DNA from: Nocardia jinanensis
GTDB lineage: Bacteria; Actinomycetota; Actinomycetes; Mycobacteriales; Mycobacteriaceae
Assembly (NCBI RefSeq): GCF_014645735.1
Contig: NZ_BMMH01000002.1
Span: forward strand, 806,001 to 870,000
Reading direction: 5' to 3'
Length of the DNA stretch: 64,000 nucleotides
Shown here: positions 37,745-47,233 of the stretch, piece after piece
Position numbering within the stretch: position 1 is the stretch's first letter
Layout: every line of letters starts with the position of its first letter
Notes under the pieces: generated by a model
Databases searched by the model: none
Seen by the model: only the letters and a program-made list of their open reading frames with translations
Told to the model about the DNA's origin: nothing
Position numbers and translations under genes: made by a program

Positions 37745-38605
37745 ATGACGGGCACACTCGCCCGGCCGGGGCCGGGGGTGGTCCCGGCCGAGGCGGTCCT
37801 GATAGACCCGACGACGGTACGTCGCGCGTCCACCCGCAAGCCGTGGATACCCCGCCCCGTCCAGCGCATGCTCGGTCCGGTGCTGCTGGTCGCACTCTGG
37901 CAGATCCTCTCCGGCACCGGCATTTTCGACGAACGCACCGTACCGGCTCCGCTCTCGGTGGTGCGGGCGGCGTGGGAGCTGGTCCTCGCCGGATCACTCC
38001 AGGAACACCTCACCATCAGCCTGCTGCGGGTCGGGTACGGACTGGTTTTCGGTATCGCGCTCGGGCTGGCGCTGGCGGTCGTTTCCGGGCTCTCCCGGAT
38101 CGGCGAAAATTTCGTCGACGCCAATATGGAGGTGCTGCGAGCCGTCCCCAACTTCGCGCTGGTGCCCCTGTTGATCGTCTGGTTCGGTATCAGCGAGGTC
38201 CCGAAGATCCTGCTCATCACCCTCGCTGTGGCGGTTTCCATCTACATCAACACCTTCAGCGCGATCCGCAGCGTCGACGCGGGACTGGTCGAGGCGGCGC
38301 GCTCGTTCGGGGTGGGCCGGGGTGAACTGATCCGGAAGGTGATCCTGCCGGGTTCGCTACCCGGATTCCTGGTCGGTCTCCGGCTGGCACTCACCGCGTC
38401 CTGGCTGTCGCTGATCTTCGCCGAGACCATCAACGCGAAGAAGGGCCTGGGCCGGATGATGACCGACGCCCGTGAGTACTTCCAGATCGACGTGGTCTTC
38501 GTGCTGATCGCCGTCTACGCCGTGCTCGGCCTGCTCTCCATCTTCATCGTGCGCTGGCTCGAGGCGCGGCTGCTCACCTGGCGGCGGTCCTACGATGGCA
38601 ACTGA
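37745..38605 (+). CDS. ssuC: Sulfonate ABC transporter permease, SsuC type
   Basis: This 286-residue permease has six or so helices and the cytoplasmic EAA loop VEAARSFGVGRGELIRKVILPGSLP (about residues 185-210). The pattern ALWQILSGTGIFDERTVPAPLSVV and EVLRAVPNFALVPLLIVWFG are typical of the SsuC/TauC/ThiX-like group. One base separates it from the upstream dioxygenase gene, and its end overlaps the ATPase gene by 11 bases. Confidence 0.93.
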   Translation: MTGTLARPGPGVVPAEAVLIDPTTVRRASTRKPWIPRPVQRMLGPVLLVALWQILSGTGIFDERTVPAPLSVVRAAWELVLAGSLQEHLTISLLRVGYGLVFGIALGLALAVVSGLSRIGENFVDANMEVLRAVPNFALVPLLIVWFGISEVPKILLITLAVAVSIYINTFSAIRSVDAGLVEAARSFGVGRGELIRKVILPGSLPGFLVGLRLALTASWLSLIFAETINAKKGLGRMMTDAREYFQIDVVFVLIAVYAVLGLLSIFIVRWLEARLLTWRRSYDGN

Positions 38606-39326
38606 CCCCGCGCCCCGGGCCGTGATCGCCCACGACGTCCGGAAATCGTTCGGCGACGATCAGGTTCTGTCGGGCGTGAATCTGGAGATCGCGGCGGGCG
38701 AGTTCGTGGCCTTGCTCGGCCGCAGCGGCTCGGGCAAATCGACCTTCCTGCGGGCGCTGGGTGCCCTCGATTCCGAGGTGGACGGTTATATCCGCGTCCC
38801 GGCGAAGCAGGCCATCGTATTCCAGGACCCGCGGCTGCTGCCCTGGCAGAAGGTCCTGACCAATGTCACGATCGGTTTGCCGGCCAATGCCGAAACGAAG
38901 GCGAAAGCGATAGCGGCACTCGGCGAAGTGAATGTGGCGAGCAAGGCGAAGGTGTGGCCGCGCACGCTGTCCGGCGGTGAGGCGCAGCGGGTCGCACTGG
39001 CGCGGGCACTTGTACGAGAACCGGAACTGCTGCTGCTGGACGAGCCGTTCGGTGCCCTGGACGCGCTCACTCGCATCAAGATGCACGGTCTGCTGCAGGA
39101 GCTGCACGGACGTCACCTTCCGGCGGTGCTGCTGGTGACCCATGACGTCGACGAGGCGATTCTGCTGGCGGACCGGGTGATCGTGCTGACCGACGGCACC
39201 ATTTCCCTCGATGCCGCGGTGGACCTGCCGCGGCCGCGATCGCGCGACACCACCGAGTTCGTCACCGTCCGCAAACGCCTGCTCCGGGAACTGGGAGTGA
39301 GCGAAGAGTCCCCCGCGGCGCCGTGA
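38595..39326 (+). CDS. ssuB: Sulfonate ABC transporter ATP-binding protein, SsuB type
   Basis: This 243-residue ATPase has Walker A (GRSGSGKST), Q-loop (FQDPRLLPWQKV), signature LSGGEAQRVALARAL and Walker B (LLLLDEPFGALD). The H-loop is VTHDVDEA. The Q-loop form DPRLLPW is typical of SsuB/TauB. It overlaps the permease gene by 11 bases and is followed by the binding-protein gene after 26 bases, as usual for this importer class. Confidence 0.94.
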   Translation: MATDPAPRAVIAHDVRKSFGDDQVLSGVNLEIAAGEFVALLGRSGSGKSTFLRALGALDSEVDGYIRVPAKQAIVFQDPRLLPWQKVLTNVTIGLPANAETKAKAIAALGEVNVASKAKVWPRTLSGGEAQRVALARALVREPELLLLDEPFGALDALTRIKMHGLLQELHGRHLPAVLLVTHDVDEAILLADRVIVLTDGTISLDAAVDLPRPRSRDTTEFVTVRKRLLRELGVSEESPAAP

Positions 39327-39352
39327 GCGCCGCATGCACGAAAGAACCTTCG

Positions 39353-40417
39353 ATGAAGATCTTGTCCACACGTATGCTCTCACTCGTCGCGATCGCGGCT
39401 GCGGCCACGAGTTGCGGGCTCGGGGATGCCAGCGAATCGGGCGCGTCCGTCGGTGAGGTGTCCCTCGCGACCCAGGTGGACGTTCCCGAAGGCACTGATC
39501 TGGTGATCGCCGAACAGAACGCGAGCGAATCGCTGCCGTGGAACCTGTCCGGTGCGGGCGAGAACGTGCCCTACAAGGTCGAGTTCGCCGATTTCAGCGG
39601 CGGTGCCGCGGTGATCGAGGCATTGCGCTCCGGCGCGGCCGATATCGGCGCGATCGGCGAAGCACCGGTACCGATCGCGGTCAACAGCGGTGTCACCGAT
39701 ATCGTCACCGTCGCCATCGAAGCCAATCCCGGCAGCAGCGGGGGCTACTACCTGGTGGCGCAGCCGGGCAGCGGTATCGACGGCGTCGACGATCTGCGGG
39801 GCAAACGGGTCGCGTATCCGCCGGGGTCGGGACGGCATATGATCACCGCGGCGCTGCTGAAGCGCGCCGGGCTCGACCTCCAGAAGGACACGCGGCCCGT
39901 CGAACTCGCCGGGGCCGAGGTGGTGCCCACCTTCGCGGCCGGTGCTGTCGACGCGGCCATTGTGCTGGGCAATCAGTACTACAAACTGGGGAAACCGCCG
40001 ATCATCGGCGACGGCACCGGTATCAACACCGGAATCGAGAGCCTGATCGTGCGCCGCGACACTCTCGACGATCCGGCCAAGGTCGCGGCCATCGGTGATT
40101 ACATCGGCCGGACCGTGGCCGCGGGCAACTGGTGCGACGCCCACCCCGAAGAGTGGATCAACGGCTACTACGTCGATACCCAGGGTCTCGAGTACGACGA
40201 CGGTAAGGAACTCCTCGACACTGTCGGAACGGGGGCCTTCTACCCGATCGACCCCGCGTCGACCCGCCTCTTCCAGCAGGTCGCGGACGGGTTGCTCGAC
40301 ACCGGCACCATCGGCAAACCGGTCGATATCTCCGGCTACGTCGACGGCCGCTACAACGACATCGTCGCGAAACAGAACACGTTGGACGGGGTCACCCCGA
40401 AACAGATCGAGAACTGA
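39353..40417 (+). CDS. ssuA: Sulfonate-binding lipoprotein, SsuA type
   Basis: This 354-residue receptor has a lipoprotein signal with lipobox ATSC and lipidated Cys at residue 21. The core resembles the SsuA/NMT1 fold: FADFSGGAAVIEALRSGAADIGAIGEAP and VNSGVTDIVTVAIEANPGSSGG. The GTG at 39323 would add ten non-signal residues, so the ATG at 39353 is preferred. It delivers a sulfonate or sulfate ester to SsuC. Its place between SsuB and the second dioxygenase supports that. Confidence 0.93.
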   Translation: MKILSTRMLSLVAIAAAATSCGLGDASESGASVGEVSLATQVDVPEGTDLVIAEQNASESLPWNLSGAGENVPYKVEFADFSGGAAVIEALRSGAADIGAIGEAPVPIAVNSGVTDIVTVAIEANPGSSGGYYLVAQPGSGIDGVDDLRGKRVAYPPGSGRHMITAALLKRAGLDLQKDTRPVELAGAEVVPTFAAGAVDAAIVLGNQYYKLGKPPIIGDGTGINTGIESLIVRRDTLDDPAKVAAIGDYIGRTVAAGNWCDAHPEEWINGYYVDTQGLEYDDGKELLDTVGTGAFYPIDPASTRLFQQVADGLLDTGTIGKPVDISGYVDGRYNDIVAKQNTLDGVTPKQIEN

Positions 40418-40443
40418 TCACCGATTGTGAAGGGAACACGGCA

Positions 40444-41367
40444 ATGACACAGACGGTCAGCGCTGTCGAGGTACGACCCCAGTCGGGTTGGACGGGCGCC
40501 GAAATACACGGCGTCGATCTGACCGGACCACTCGACGAGCCCGAGGTGGCCGCGATCCGGGCGGCACTGCTGAAGTGGAAGGTGGTCTTCTTCCGCGAGC
40601 AGTTCATCGACCACGACGCGCACCTGCGGTTCGCGCGGTATTTCGGTTCACCCACCCCCGCGCACCCACTCTTCGACTCGATTCCCGACCCCGCCTATCC
40701 CACCATCTACCCGATCTTCAAGGACCGCTTCAAAGCCCGGTTCACCGAGACCCGCGGCTACGACAAACCCGGCTGGCATGCCGACGTGACCGCCGCGGTG
40801 AACCCACCGGCCGCGTCCATTCTCAGGGCCGAGACCATTCCGCCCTACGGCGGGGACACCCAGTGGGCCAACACTGTCGCCGCCTACGACGGACTGTCCG
40901 AACCGTTGCGGAAGTTCGCGGACACGCTGCGCGCCGTGCACCGTTTCACCCCGCCGGCCGGCGCCGACGCGAGCGAGGACTATCTGCGTCGCGTGCGCAA
41001 GCGCCCCCTGGTGAGCGAACATCCCGTGGTGCGGGGGCATCCGGAAACCGGTGAGAAGGCGCTGTATGTGAACCCCGGCTTCACCACCCACCTCGTCGGT
41101 GTGTCGCCGCACGAGAGCCGACGCCTGCTCGCCCTGTTCTACGACGAGCTCTCCCGCCCCGAATACACCGTCCGCTTCAGATGGGAGCCCGGCAGTATCG
41201 CTTTCTGGGACAACCGCTCCGCCGTGCACCTCGCGCCCCAGGATCTGACTCTGGACCACGACCGGCGGCTCTACCGGGTCACTCTCGTCGGTGATGTGCC
41301 GCGGGGCCCGGACGGGCAGGAGTCGGTGGCATTGGAAGGCGAACCCTTCGAGGCCGTCGAGAGCTGA
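40444..41367 (+). CDS. TauD/TfdA-family Fe(II)/2-oxoglutarate dioxygenase (second of two)
   Basis: This 307-residue enzyme has HxD in GWHADVTAAVNP, the distal His in NRSAVHLAPQDL and the 2-oxoglutarate Arg in YRVTLVGD. It is clearly a paralogue of the dioxygenase at 36805-37743 (shared SGWTGAEIHGVDL and RPEYTVRF segments), but the substrate loops differ. Two paralogues flanking one importer suggest two substrates. AtsK-like alkylsulfatase and TauD-like taurine dioxygenase are both possible. The ATG at 40444 follows AAGGGAA. Confidence 0.93.
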   Translation: MTQTVSAVEVRPQSGWTGAEIHGVDLTGPLDEPEVAAIRAALLKWKVVFFREQFIDHDAHLRFARYFGSPTPAHPLFDSIPDPAYPTIYPIFKDRFKARFTETRGYDKPGWHADVTAAVNPPAASILRAETIPPYGGDTQWANTVAAYDGLSEPLRKFADTLRAVHRFTPPAGADASEDYLRRVRKRPLVSEHPVVRGHPETGEKALYVNPGFTTHLVGVSPHESRRLLALFYDELSRPEYTVRFRWEPGSIAFWDNRSAVHLAPQDLTLDHDRRLYRVTLVGDVPRGPDGQESVALEGEPFEAVES

Positions 41368-41396
41368 TGCGCGCGACGGAAGATCCCACAGTCGAA

Positions 41397-41415
41397 TAAG
41401 GATAGGGTAACCTAT
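41397..41415 (+). promoter_or_regulatory. IdeR/DtxR-type iron box before the DoxX gene
   Basis: The 19 bases TAAGGATAGGGTAACCTAT match the mycobacterial IdeR consensus TTAGGTTAGGCTAACCTAA at 15 of 19 positions, including both TAGG/CCTA cores. It lies 66 bases upstream of the DoxX start. Iron-loaded IdeR would repress transcription here. The IdeR gene is not in the window. Confidence 0.75.
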
Positions 41416-41480
41416 ATCACGGAATGATCTTGGTCCGCCGCGCGCCGCGGCCGGCCGTCTGCCGAGACCCAGGGGATCCG

Positions 41481-42017
41481 ATGACCATCGATTCGACGCT
41501 CACCCGCACCGACAGCACTTCGATCCGGGAGCGGGCCTCCGCTACCGATATCGGCTTGCTGATCCTGCGGCTGGCATTCGGGCTGCTGTTCGCCGCCCAC
41601 GGCACCCAGAAGCTGTTCGGCTGGTTCGGCGGTGAAGGCCTCGAAGCCAACAACGCCGGGTTCGAGAAGATGGGATTCGAACCCGGCAGCTTGTTCGGCA
41701 CCGCGGCCGGGCTCAGCGAACTCGTGGGTGGACTGCTTCTGGCTTTCGGCGCATTCACTCCGCTGGGAGCGGCGATAGTACTGGGTACCGCGATCGTCAT
41801 CGTCGACACCGGATTCGGTAAAGGACTTCTCGGCGGCTACGAAATGGGTCTGCTCTTCGCGGTAGCCGCGTCGGCGATCGCGTTCACCGGGCCCGGCCGG
41901 CTGTCCCTGGATTCGGACCGCCCCTGGGCGCGCACCGGCCTTGCCTGGGGTGTGATCTCCGTAGCCCTCGCCGTCGTGGCCGCGGTGACGACTCTGATCT
42001 TCAAGGCAGTGCTGTAA
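41481..42017 (+). CDS. DoxX family membrane protein
   Basis: This 178-residue protein has four hydrophobic segments. The opening LILRLAFGLLFAAHGTQKLF with FGWFGGEGLE is the DoxX signature, and ELVGGLLLAFGAFTPLGAAI follows. DoxX proteins are linked to quinone, thiosulfate or oxidative stress metabolism, and in mycobacteria to a membrane redox complex. AGGGGA is six bases before the ATG at 41481. The iron box upstream suggests induction under iron limitation. Confidence 0.88.
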   Translation: MTIDSTLTRTDSTSIRERASATDIGLLILRLAFGLLFAAHGTQKLFGWFGGEGLEANNAGFEKMGFEPGSLFGTAAGLSELVGGLLLAFGAFTPLGAAIVLGTAIVIVDTGFGKGLLGGYEMGLLFAVAASAIAFTGPGRLSLDSDRPWARTGLAWGVISVALAVVAAVTTLIFKAVL

Positions 42018-42039
42018 CAGCCCGGCTGGAGCCGAGAGG

Positions 42040-42661
42040 TCACGGCCCGGGTTCGCGCGAGGCGGGCTCGGCACGTAGCGCGGCCGATATGAGCTGGGCA
42101 TAGCGGCGCCAGACGGCGGGGTCCCGGATATCGAGTTCGATCAGGGCGCGCGCCGCACCTGAGACCAAGACCTGGATATCCATCCCGGTGGCGTCCGCGC
42201 GCAGACTGCCCTGCGCACGCCCCAGTGCCAGAACCCCGTTCCAGTTGCTGTTCGAGGTGTTCGTCACCGAGTCCTTCCACCCCGCTGAGGACCTCGATCA
42301 TCAGCCGATCCTCGGCCAGCCGAGCGGCGACCTGCTCCAGCAGCGCCTCCAGCGCGCGGTAGGCGTCGGCCCGCGCGGCCTCGACGGCGGCGGCGAGCCG
42401 ATGGAACCAATCGATGTGCAGGCGTGCCAGCGCCTGCACCAGGTCGGCCTTCGTCGGGTAACTGCGGTAGACGGTCGCCTTGCCGACGCCGGCGCGGGCC
42501 GCGACCTGCGGGATGGTGGCGCCGATACCGTGCTCGGTGAACACCTCGATCGCCGCGGCCAGCACTCTTTCGTGGTTTTCCCGGGCGTCGGCCCGACGGC
42601 CCGTCCAGTCCCCGGGGTCGGTACGTGCCGTCTCCGGCTTCGCTGCCGCCATGCGGGTCAT
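42040..42661 (-). pseudogene. TetR regulator, frameshifted
   Basis: The N-terminal frame from the ATG at 42661 gives a normal TetR DNA-binding domain (VLAAAIEVFTEHGIGATIPQ, then AARAGVGKATVYRSYPTKADL) and helices down to RLMIEVLSG. Family sequence then continues in another frame, AGWKDSVTNTSNSNWNGVLAL to SREPGP, ending at 42040. The switch is near 42275 and needs one inserted or two missing bases. A truncated product with an intact HTH could still be made. Confidence 0.82.
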
Positions 42662-42734
42662 GGTGCCGTATCCGCGGTATCGGTGCAGAACCGTCCGGTC
42701 TGCGACGCAGGTCTCATACCGGGTCCCGGGTGAG

Positions 42735-44823
42735 TTCGATCTGATCGAGGAGCGCAGCCCGCAGGCCGCGCCCGACGGCGCGACGGCGCGGGTGGTGTTC
42801 GAGGCGCCCGCCGGCCGGTCCCTGACCGAACCCGGCTACAACGCGGCGGTCGCCGCGGCGCTGCGCGAACTCGCGACCGAGAACGTGCAATCGGTGAGCG
42901 ATCCCTTCACCGGGGGAACCGTATCCGAGGACGGCCGGGTCGGCTACACCTCGGTGAGCTACAGCAAGACATCGACCGAACTCGCCGAATCGGACCGCTC
43001 CGCGCTCGAGAACGCGGCACACACCGCGGAGGAGGCGGGACTGAACGTCGCCATCGGTGGCGATGCGATGAGCGAGGTGGAAATGCCCCTCGCCGAGGTG
43101 ATCGGTATCGCCGTCGCGCTGGTGGTATTGGCGATCACGTTCGGGTCACTGGTGGCGGCCGGGATGCCGCTGCTGACCGCGATCATCGGCGTCGGGATCG
43201 GGATGCTGGCGATCACCACGCTCACCGGTTTCGTCGAACTCAGCTCGGTGACCCCGGCGCTGGGCACCATGCTCGGGCTGGCGGTCGGCATCGACTACGC
43301 GCTGTTCACCATGTCCCGGTACCAGAACGAGGTCCGCGCCGGCCGTTCGCTCGAAGAGGCAGCCGGGCGCGCGGTCGGCACCGCCGGTTCCGCGGTGGTC
43401 TTCGCTGGATTGACCGTGATCATCGCCCTGGTCGGTTTGGCGGTGTGCAATATCGGGTTCCTCACCCAGATGGGCCTCGGCGGCGCGTTCACCGTCGCGT
43501 CGCCGTACTCATCTCGCTCACCCTGCTCCCGGCCATCCTCGGCTTCGCCGGCGACAAGGTCATGAAGGGGCGCCCGCGCTATATGACCGGGGAGACCGGT
43601 GGCGCGGGATTCCGCACCCACGGCCGCCGCTGGGTGGAGGCCATTTCCCGGCGGAAGTGGAGCGCCCTGGCCGGCGGTATCGTCCTCGCCGCCGTGGCCG
43701 CCATCCCGATCATGTCCATGCAACTCGCCCTGCCCGACGATTCCAGCAAACCCGCCGGTAGCGATGGTCGCATCGCCTACGACCTGATCACCGACAACTT
43801 CGGGCCGGGCGCGAACGGCCCCCTCGTCGTGGTCATCGACACCGCGAACGCACCGATCCGGCCGGGGCCGTGCACACGGCCACCGATCATCTCCAGGCGC
43901 TGGCCGGGCGGGCCGGTTCGGATATCGCCGCGGTCGTTCCGGCGGTCACCAGCCCGGCCCCGCAGGCCCAGCAGATCTTCGCGCAGCAACTCGAGACGGT
44001 CCGGTTCGCCACCGTCACCGTGATCCCCGGCTCCGGCCCCTCGGATCAGGCCACCAAGGACCTGGTCGCCGAGATCCGCGCCACCGTCGCCGATCTGCCC
44101 GCCGAGACCGGCGCCCGCGCCCTGGTCACCGGCCAGACCGCGGTGGGCGTCGATATCGCCGACAAATTGTCCGAGGTGTTCCCGATCTATCTCGCCGTGG
44201 TGGCGGGCCTGGCGATCTTCCTGCTGATCGCGGTATTCCGCTCTGTGTGGGTGCCGATCAAGGCGGCGCTCGGATTCCTGCTCTCGGTCGGTGTCTCCCT
44301 GGGCGCCACCGTCGCGGTCTTCCAATGGGGCTGGCTGAACCAGCTCGTCGGCGTGGACACGACCGGCCCGGTGCTGTTCATCCTGCCGATCCTGTTGACC
44401 GGCATCCTGTTCGGTCTCGCGATGGATTACGAGGTGTTCCTCGTCAGCCGGATGCGCGAGGCCTACGTCCACGGCACCCCTGCCCGCCGCGCCGTGATCG
44501 ACGGGTTCACCCATAGTGCCCGCGTGGTGGTGGCCGCCGCGATCATCATGATCGGCGTATTCGCCGGTTTCGCGCTCACCGACGACGTCATCCTGAAAAC
44601 CATCGGCTTCGCCCTCGCGATCGGTGTACTGGCCGACGCCTTCCTGGTCCGCATGCTCATCGTCCCCGCGTTCATGCTGATCGTGGGCGAGCGGATCTGG
44701 TGGATGCCCAAATGGCTTGCGCCGCTGGTACCGACCCTCGATATCGAAGGCGAAGCGCTCACCGCGCGGCTGGACCGCCCCGAAGACAACAGCGGCAAGG
44801 ACCGGGTCTCGGCCGCGGGATGA
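42735..44823 (+). pseudogene. MMPL/RND-family transporter with lost N-terminus and two frameshifts
   Basis: Sequence of an MmpL-like lipid/drug exporter runs for about 700 codons in three frames. Frame one (42735-43500) starts inside the first periplasmic domain (LIEERSPQAAPDGATARVVF); the initial membrane helix is missing. Near 43500 GTCGCG-TCG lacks one base, after which AVLISLTLLPAILGFAGDKV continues. Near 43850 another base is missing before AVHTATDHLQALAG. The C-terminal half, including GLAMDYEVFLVSRMREAYVHG, is intact. The gene is not functional as it stands. Confidence 0.9.
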
Positions 44824-44826
44824 GAC

Positions 44827-44858
44827 GAGGGGTAGCGGGCTGCGGCCCGCTACCCCTC
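44827..44858. terminator. Strong hairpin terminator
   Basis: A perfect 14-base stem GAGGGGTAGCGGGC/GCCCGCTACCCCTC has a four-base loop TGCG. It begins three bases after the MMPL stop and ends before the convergent MarR gene. There is no T-run, but the stem is strong enough to act on both strands. It shows that transcription of the MMPL locus once ended here. Confidence 0.75.
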
Positions 44859-44901
44859 TCCGGGCAATGGAGTAGAGCTGCCGGGGAGGCCGACTCAATG
44901 C

Positions 44902-45264
44902 TCACACCAGGCGATACGCCCGGCTCCCCGCACCGCGCGCGAACGAGGTGTTCAAAGCCTCGACCGCCGCGACGAGCGGCGCGAGTTCCGGATCGGCGGC
45001 CGCCGGCCCCAGCGCGCCCGATAATGCCGCGTCGTGGGTGGGCCGGGCCTTCGACAGCAAGTCCATACCGGCGGGTGTGACATCGGTGTAGATCCCCCGG
45101 CGATCATCCGGACACAGATACCGCTCCAGCAAGCCGCGATCCTCCAACCGGGTGACGAGGCGGGTGGTGGCGCTCTGACTCAGCACGACCGCGTCCGCGA
45201 CCTGATTCATCCGTAGATGCCCGCCCGGCCCGTCGTGCTGACGGCCCAGCACCACCAGCGTATC
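44902..45264 (-). pseudogene. MarR-family regulator, N-terminus lost
   Basis: The frame reads LVVLGRQHDG, then HLRMNQVADAVVLSQSATTR (the HTH), LVTRLEDRGLLERY, the wing CPDDRRGIYTDVTPAG, and a normal C-terminus. A full MarR protein would have about 30-35 further N-terminal residues. Likeness ends near 45264, where an MFS remnant begins on the opposite strand. A GTG at 45255 could start a 117-residue protein, so some DNA-binding ability cannot be excluded, but the dimer interface would be incomplete. Confidence 0.75.
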
Positions 45265-45267
45265 GCC

Positions 45268-45431
45268 GCCGCGGTCACGGTGGTGCTGATCGGCGCGCTC
45301 GGTTTCGCGACCGTACCGCCACTACAGAAGTTCTCGATCACGCCGCCGGGGCGCCCACGCTGGCCTCGGCCGTCGATATCGGCGCCTTCAACCTGGGCAA
45401 CGCGATCTCGGCCTGGCTCGTCGTAGCCTAG
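45268..45431 (+). pseudogene. MFS transporter (DHA1-like) C-terminal fragment
   Basis: Codons read VTVVLIGALGFATVPPLQKF in one frame, then after a one-base loss near 45337 APTLASAVDIGAFNLGNAIS in the next, ending AWLVVA at a TAG. This is the conserved C-terminal helix region of an arabinose/chloramphenicol-type exporter. Only about 55 codons remain, joined to the truncated MarR gene. Confidence 0.78.
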
Positions 45432-45711
45432 TCCGCCACGCCACAGCCCGCCGGAACGACAGAGCCCCGCTGCGCCGACCGGCTCCGCATCCGGGGACGG
45501 CGCTCCCGCCGGGAGCGCTCGACGGCGCGGACCTGGAGGCGGCCGGAGGCGCGACACACCACGACAGCCGGACGAACTGCTGCGTTCCAGCGCCGGATGT
45601 GACGGGTTTCCCGTCCGAAACAGGTATGCCCCAGGTTGTTCGACCGTGGCCCGAACGTCCCCGCGCCGAGCACGCTGGAGAAACCCGACGGCACCATACG
45701 CGGAGGTCCCC

Positions 45712-46167
45712 ATGTACCCCCTTGACCCAGACAGCACCGGCAACAGCGGTGAGGCGAGCGCTCAGCCTCTCGAAGCCATATTGATGATCAACAGATGCGC
45801 GCGTTGCGACAGACTGTTCGCACCGCTCACCATCGTCTGCTCGTCGTGCGCATCCGACAGCCTCGAGCAGGTGCCGTCCAGCGGCACCGGTTCGATCCGC
45901 TCCTGGCGGGTGGCCGATCGTGCCGTGATCGGTGGTCACGACGAGACGATGCCGTTGACCGTCGCCGTTGTCGAACTGGACGAAGGTCCGTGGGTCTACA
46001 CCTCGATCGAGGGAACGGTCCCGTTGTTCGCGAGTGGCCCGGTGCGTGTGCACTTCCAGCCACAGCCCCGTGACGAGAGGTTTCCGGTTTTCGCGGTCAC
46101 CGCCGATCCCGATAGCCCGGCCGGTGACATCCTCGGCCGCTCGAAGGACGAACATGCCCGCGCCTGA
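45712..46167 (+). CDS. Zinc-ribbon/OB-fold (DUF35-type) protein
   Basis: This 151-residue protein has a rubredoxin-like zinc ribbon at about residues 27-45 (CARCDRLFAPLTIVCSSC, four Cys) and an OB-fold with GTGSIRSWRVADRAVIGG and ITVAVVELDEG-like sequence (MPLTVAVVELDEGPWVYTSI). Such proteins act as acyl-CoA-binding partners of thiolases and hydratases (ChsH2, DUF35). GGAGG lies five bases before the ATG at 45712. It overlaps the next gene by 14 bases. No thiolase is present nearby. Confidence 0.83.
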   Translation: MYPLDPDSTGNSGEASAQPLEAILMINRCARCDRLFAPLTIVCSSCASDSLEQVPSSGTGSIRSWRVADRAVIGGHDETMPLTVAVVELDEGPWVYTSIEGTVPLFASGPVRVHFQPQPRDERFPVFAVTADPDSPAGDILGRSKDEHARA

Positions 46168-46549
46168 ACAGACGAATGCCGATGCACCCGCCACCTCCTG
46201 GGTTCGTACCGCGTTGCAGCAGTGCGCTGTCCTGGAGACCGCGAGGTCGTTGGTCCCGGGGACGAAGGCGCTGATCGTCTTCGCGATCCGATGGGCCCCG
46301 TTCGGCGGCGCGTCCGCCGAGGAAGTGTTCTTGAATTTCGGGGTCACCCGCAATCAGTTCCTGCGGATAACAGCTGAGGCGCTGAGTCCACGGAGGACCG
46401 ACGACCCCAGGATGTATCAGTTGAAGAAACACCTCCTGATGACGCTGGCCCAGGCCTGGCGGAAGGACCCGGAGAACGTTCCGGCGGAATCGAGCCCTTC
46501 GGTCGTGCAGAGGGATGCTTCATCAGCGGCACTCTCGCCGTCCGGATGA
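46154..46549 (+). CDS. Small helical protein, DUF3263-like
   Basis: This 131-residue protein starts inside the end of the zinc-ribbon gene, suggesting coupling. The central segment [25 protein letters not shown] with LRITAEAL resembles DUF3263 proteins, which have a helix-turn-helix-like core. The C-terminal 30 or so residues are Ser/Ala-rich and may be non-conserved extension into the neighbouring remnant. No signal peptide or membrane helix. Function unknown. Confidence 0.55.
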   Translation: MPAPEQTNADAPATSWVRTALQQCAVLETARSLVPGTKALIVFAIRWAPFGGASAEEVFLNFGVTRNQFLRITAEALSPRRTDDPRMYQLKKHLLMTLAQAWRKDPENVPAESSPSVVQRDASSAALSPSG

Positions 46550-46574
46550 ACCGGGTGAAGCGGGCACCGGCGTA

Positions 46575-47140
46575 GCTGGGCATCGACGATATCGGGGTGG
46601 GTGTAGAGGAATTCCTCGATCTCCCTCGGGTAGATGTTCTCGCCGCCGCGGATCACCATATCCTTGATCCGTCCGGTGAGGGCGATGTAGCCGTCCCCGT
46701 CCATGACCCCGAGATCGCCGGTGTGCATCCAGCGGGCCTCGTCTACCGCCTCCGCGGTTTTCACCGGGTCTTCCCAGTAACCGAGCATGATCGAATATCC
46801 CCGCGTACACACCTCGCCGGGCTCGTACGGCCGGTTTCCGGATCGACGATCTTGATCTCCAGATGTGGGCCGACCCTTCCGACCGTCGCGGTGCGCGCGA
46901 CGATGCTGTCGTCGGCTCTGGTCTGGATCGAGACGGGGGACGTCTCGGTCATGCCGTAGCAGATGGTCACCCCGCTCATCCCCATCCGTTCGATGACCTG
47001 CTTCATCACTTCCACCGGACACGGCGACCCCGCCATGATCCCGGTACGCAGCGTGGACAGCCGATACTCGCCGAATCCGGGTTCGGCGAGTTCGGCGATG
47101 AACATGCCACGAGTACCGGCCGGCGATCCGCCGACCGGTA
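46575..47140 (-). pseudogene. AMP-binding acyl-CoA synthetase (FadD-like), internal fragment with frameshift
   Basis: The remnant begins near 47130 with [20 protein letters not shown], then [20 protein letters not shown] and the AMP motif [14 protein letters not shown]. Near 46840 a base is missing after VDPETGR, and the next frame resumes with [20 protein letters not shown] and [20 protein letters not shown] to HPDIVDAQ, where likeness stops (about 46590). About 185 of 540 expected codons survive; the start and the C-terminal domain are gone. Confidence 0.85.
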
Positions 47141-47233
47141 CTCGCGGCAGAACAATTCGGCACGACCTCACCGAACGAACCCGAACGAGGGCTCACGCGG
47201 ATCGGCGCGGCCACCGGAGGATCGAGCGCCCGG

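Noticed and set aside
42040..47140. All frameshifts being sequencing errors
   Set aside because: Several genes here also lack their starts or ends and are joined to unrelated sequence. Errors in base calling cannot explain that, although single sites may be errors.
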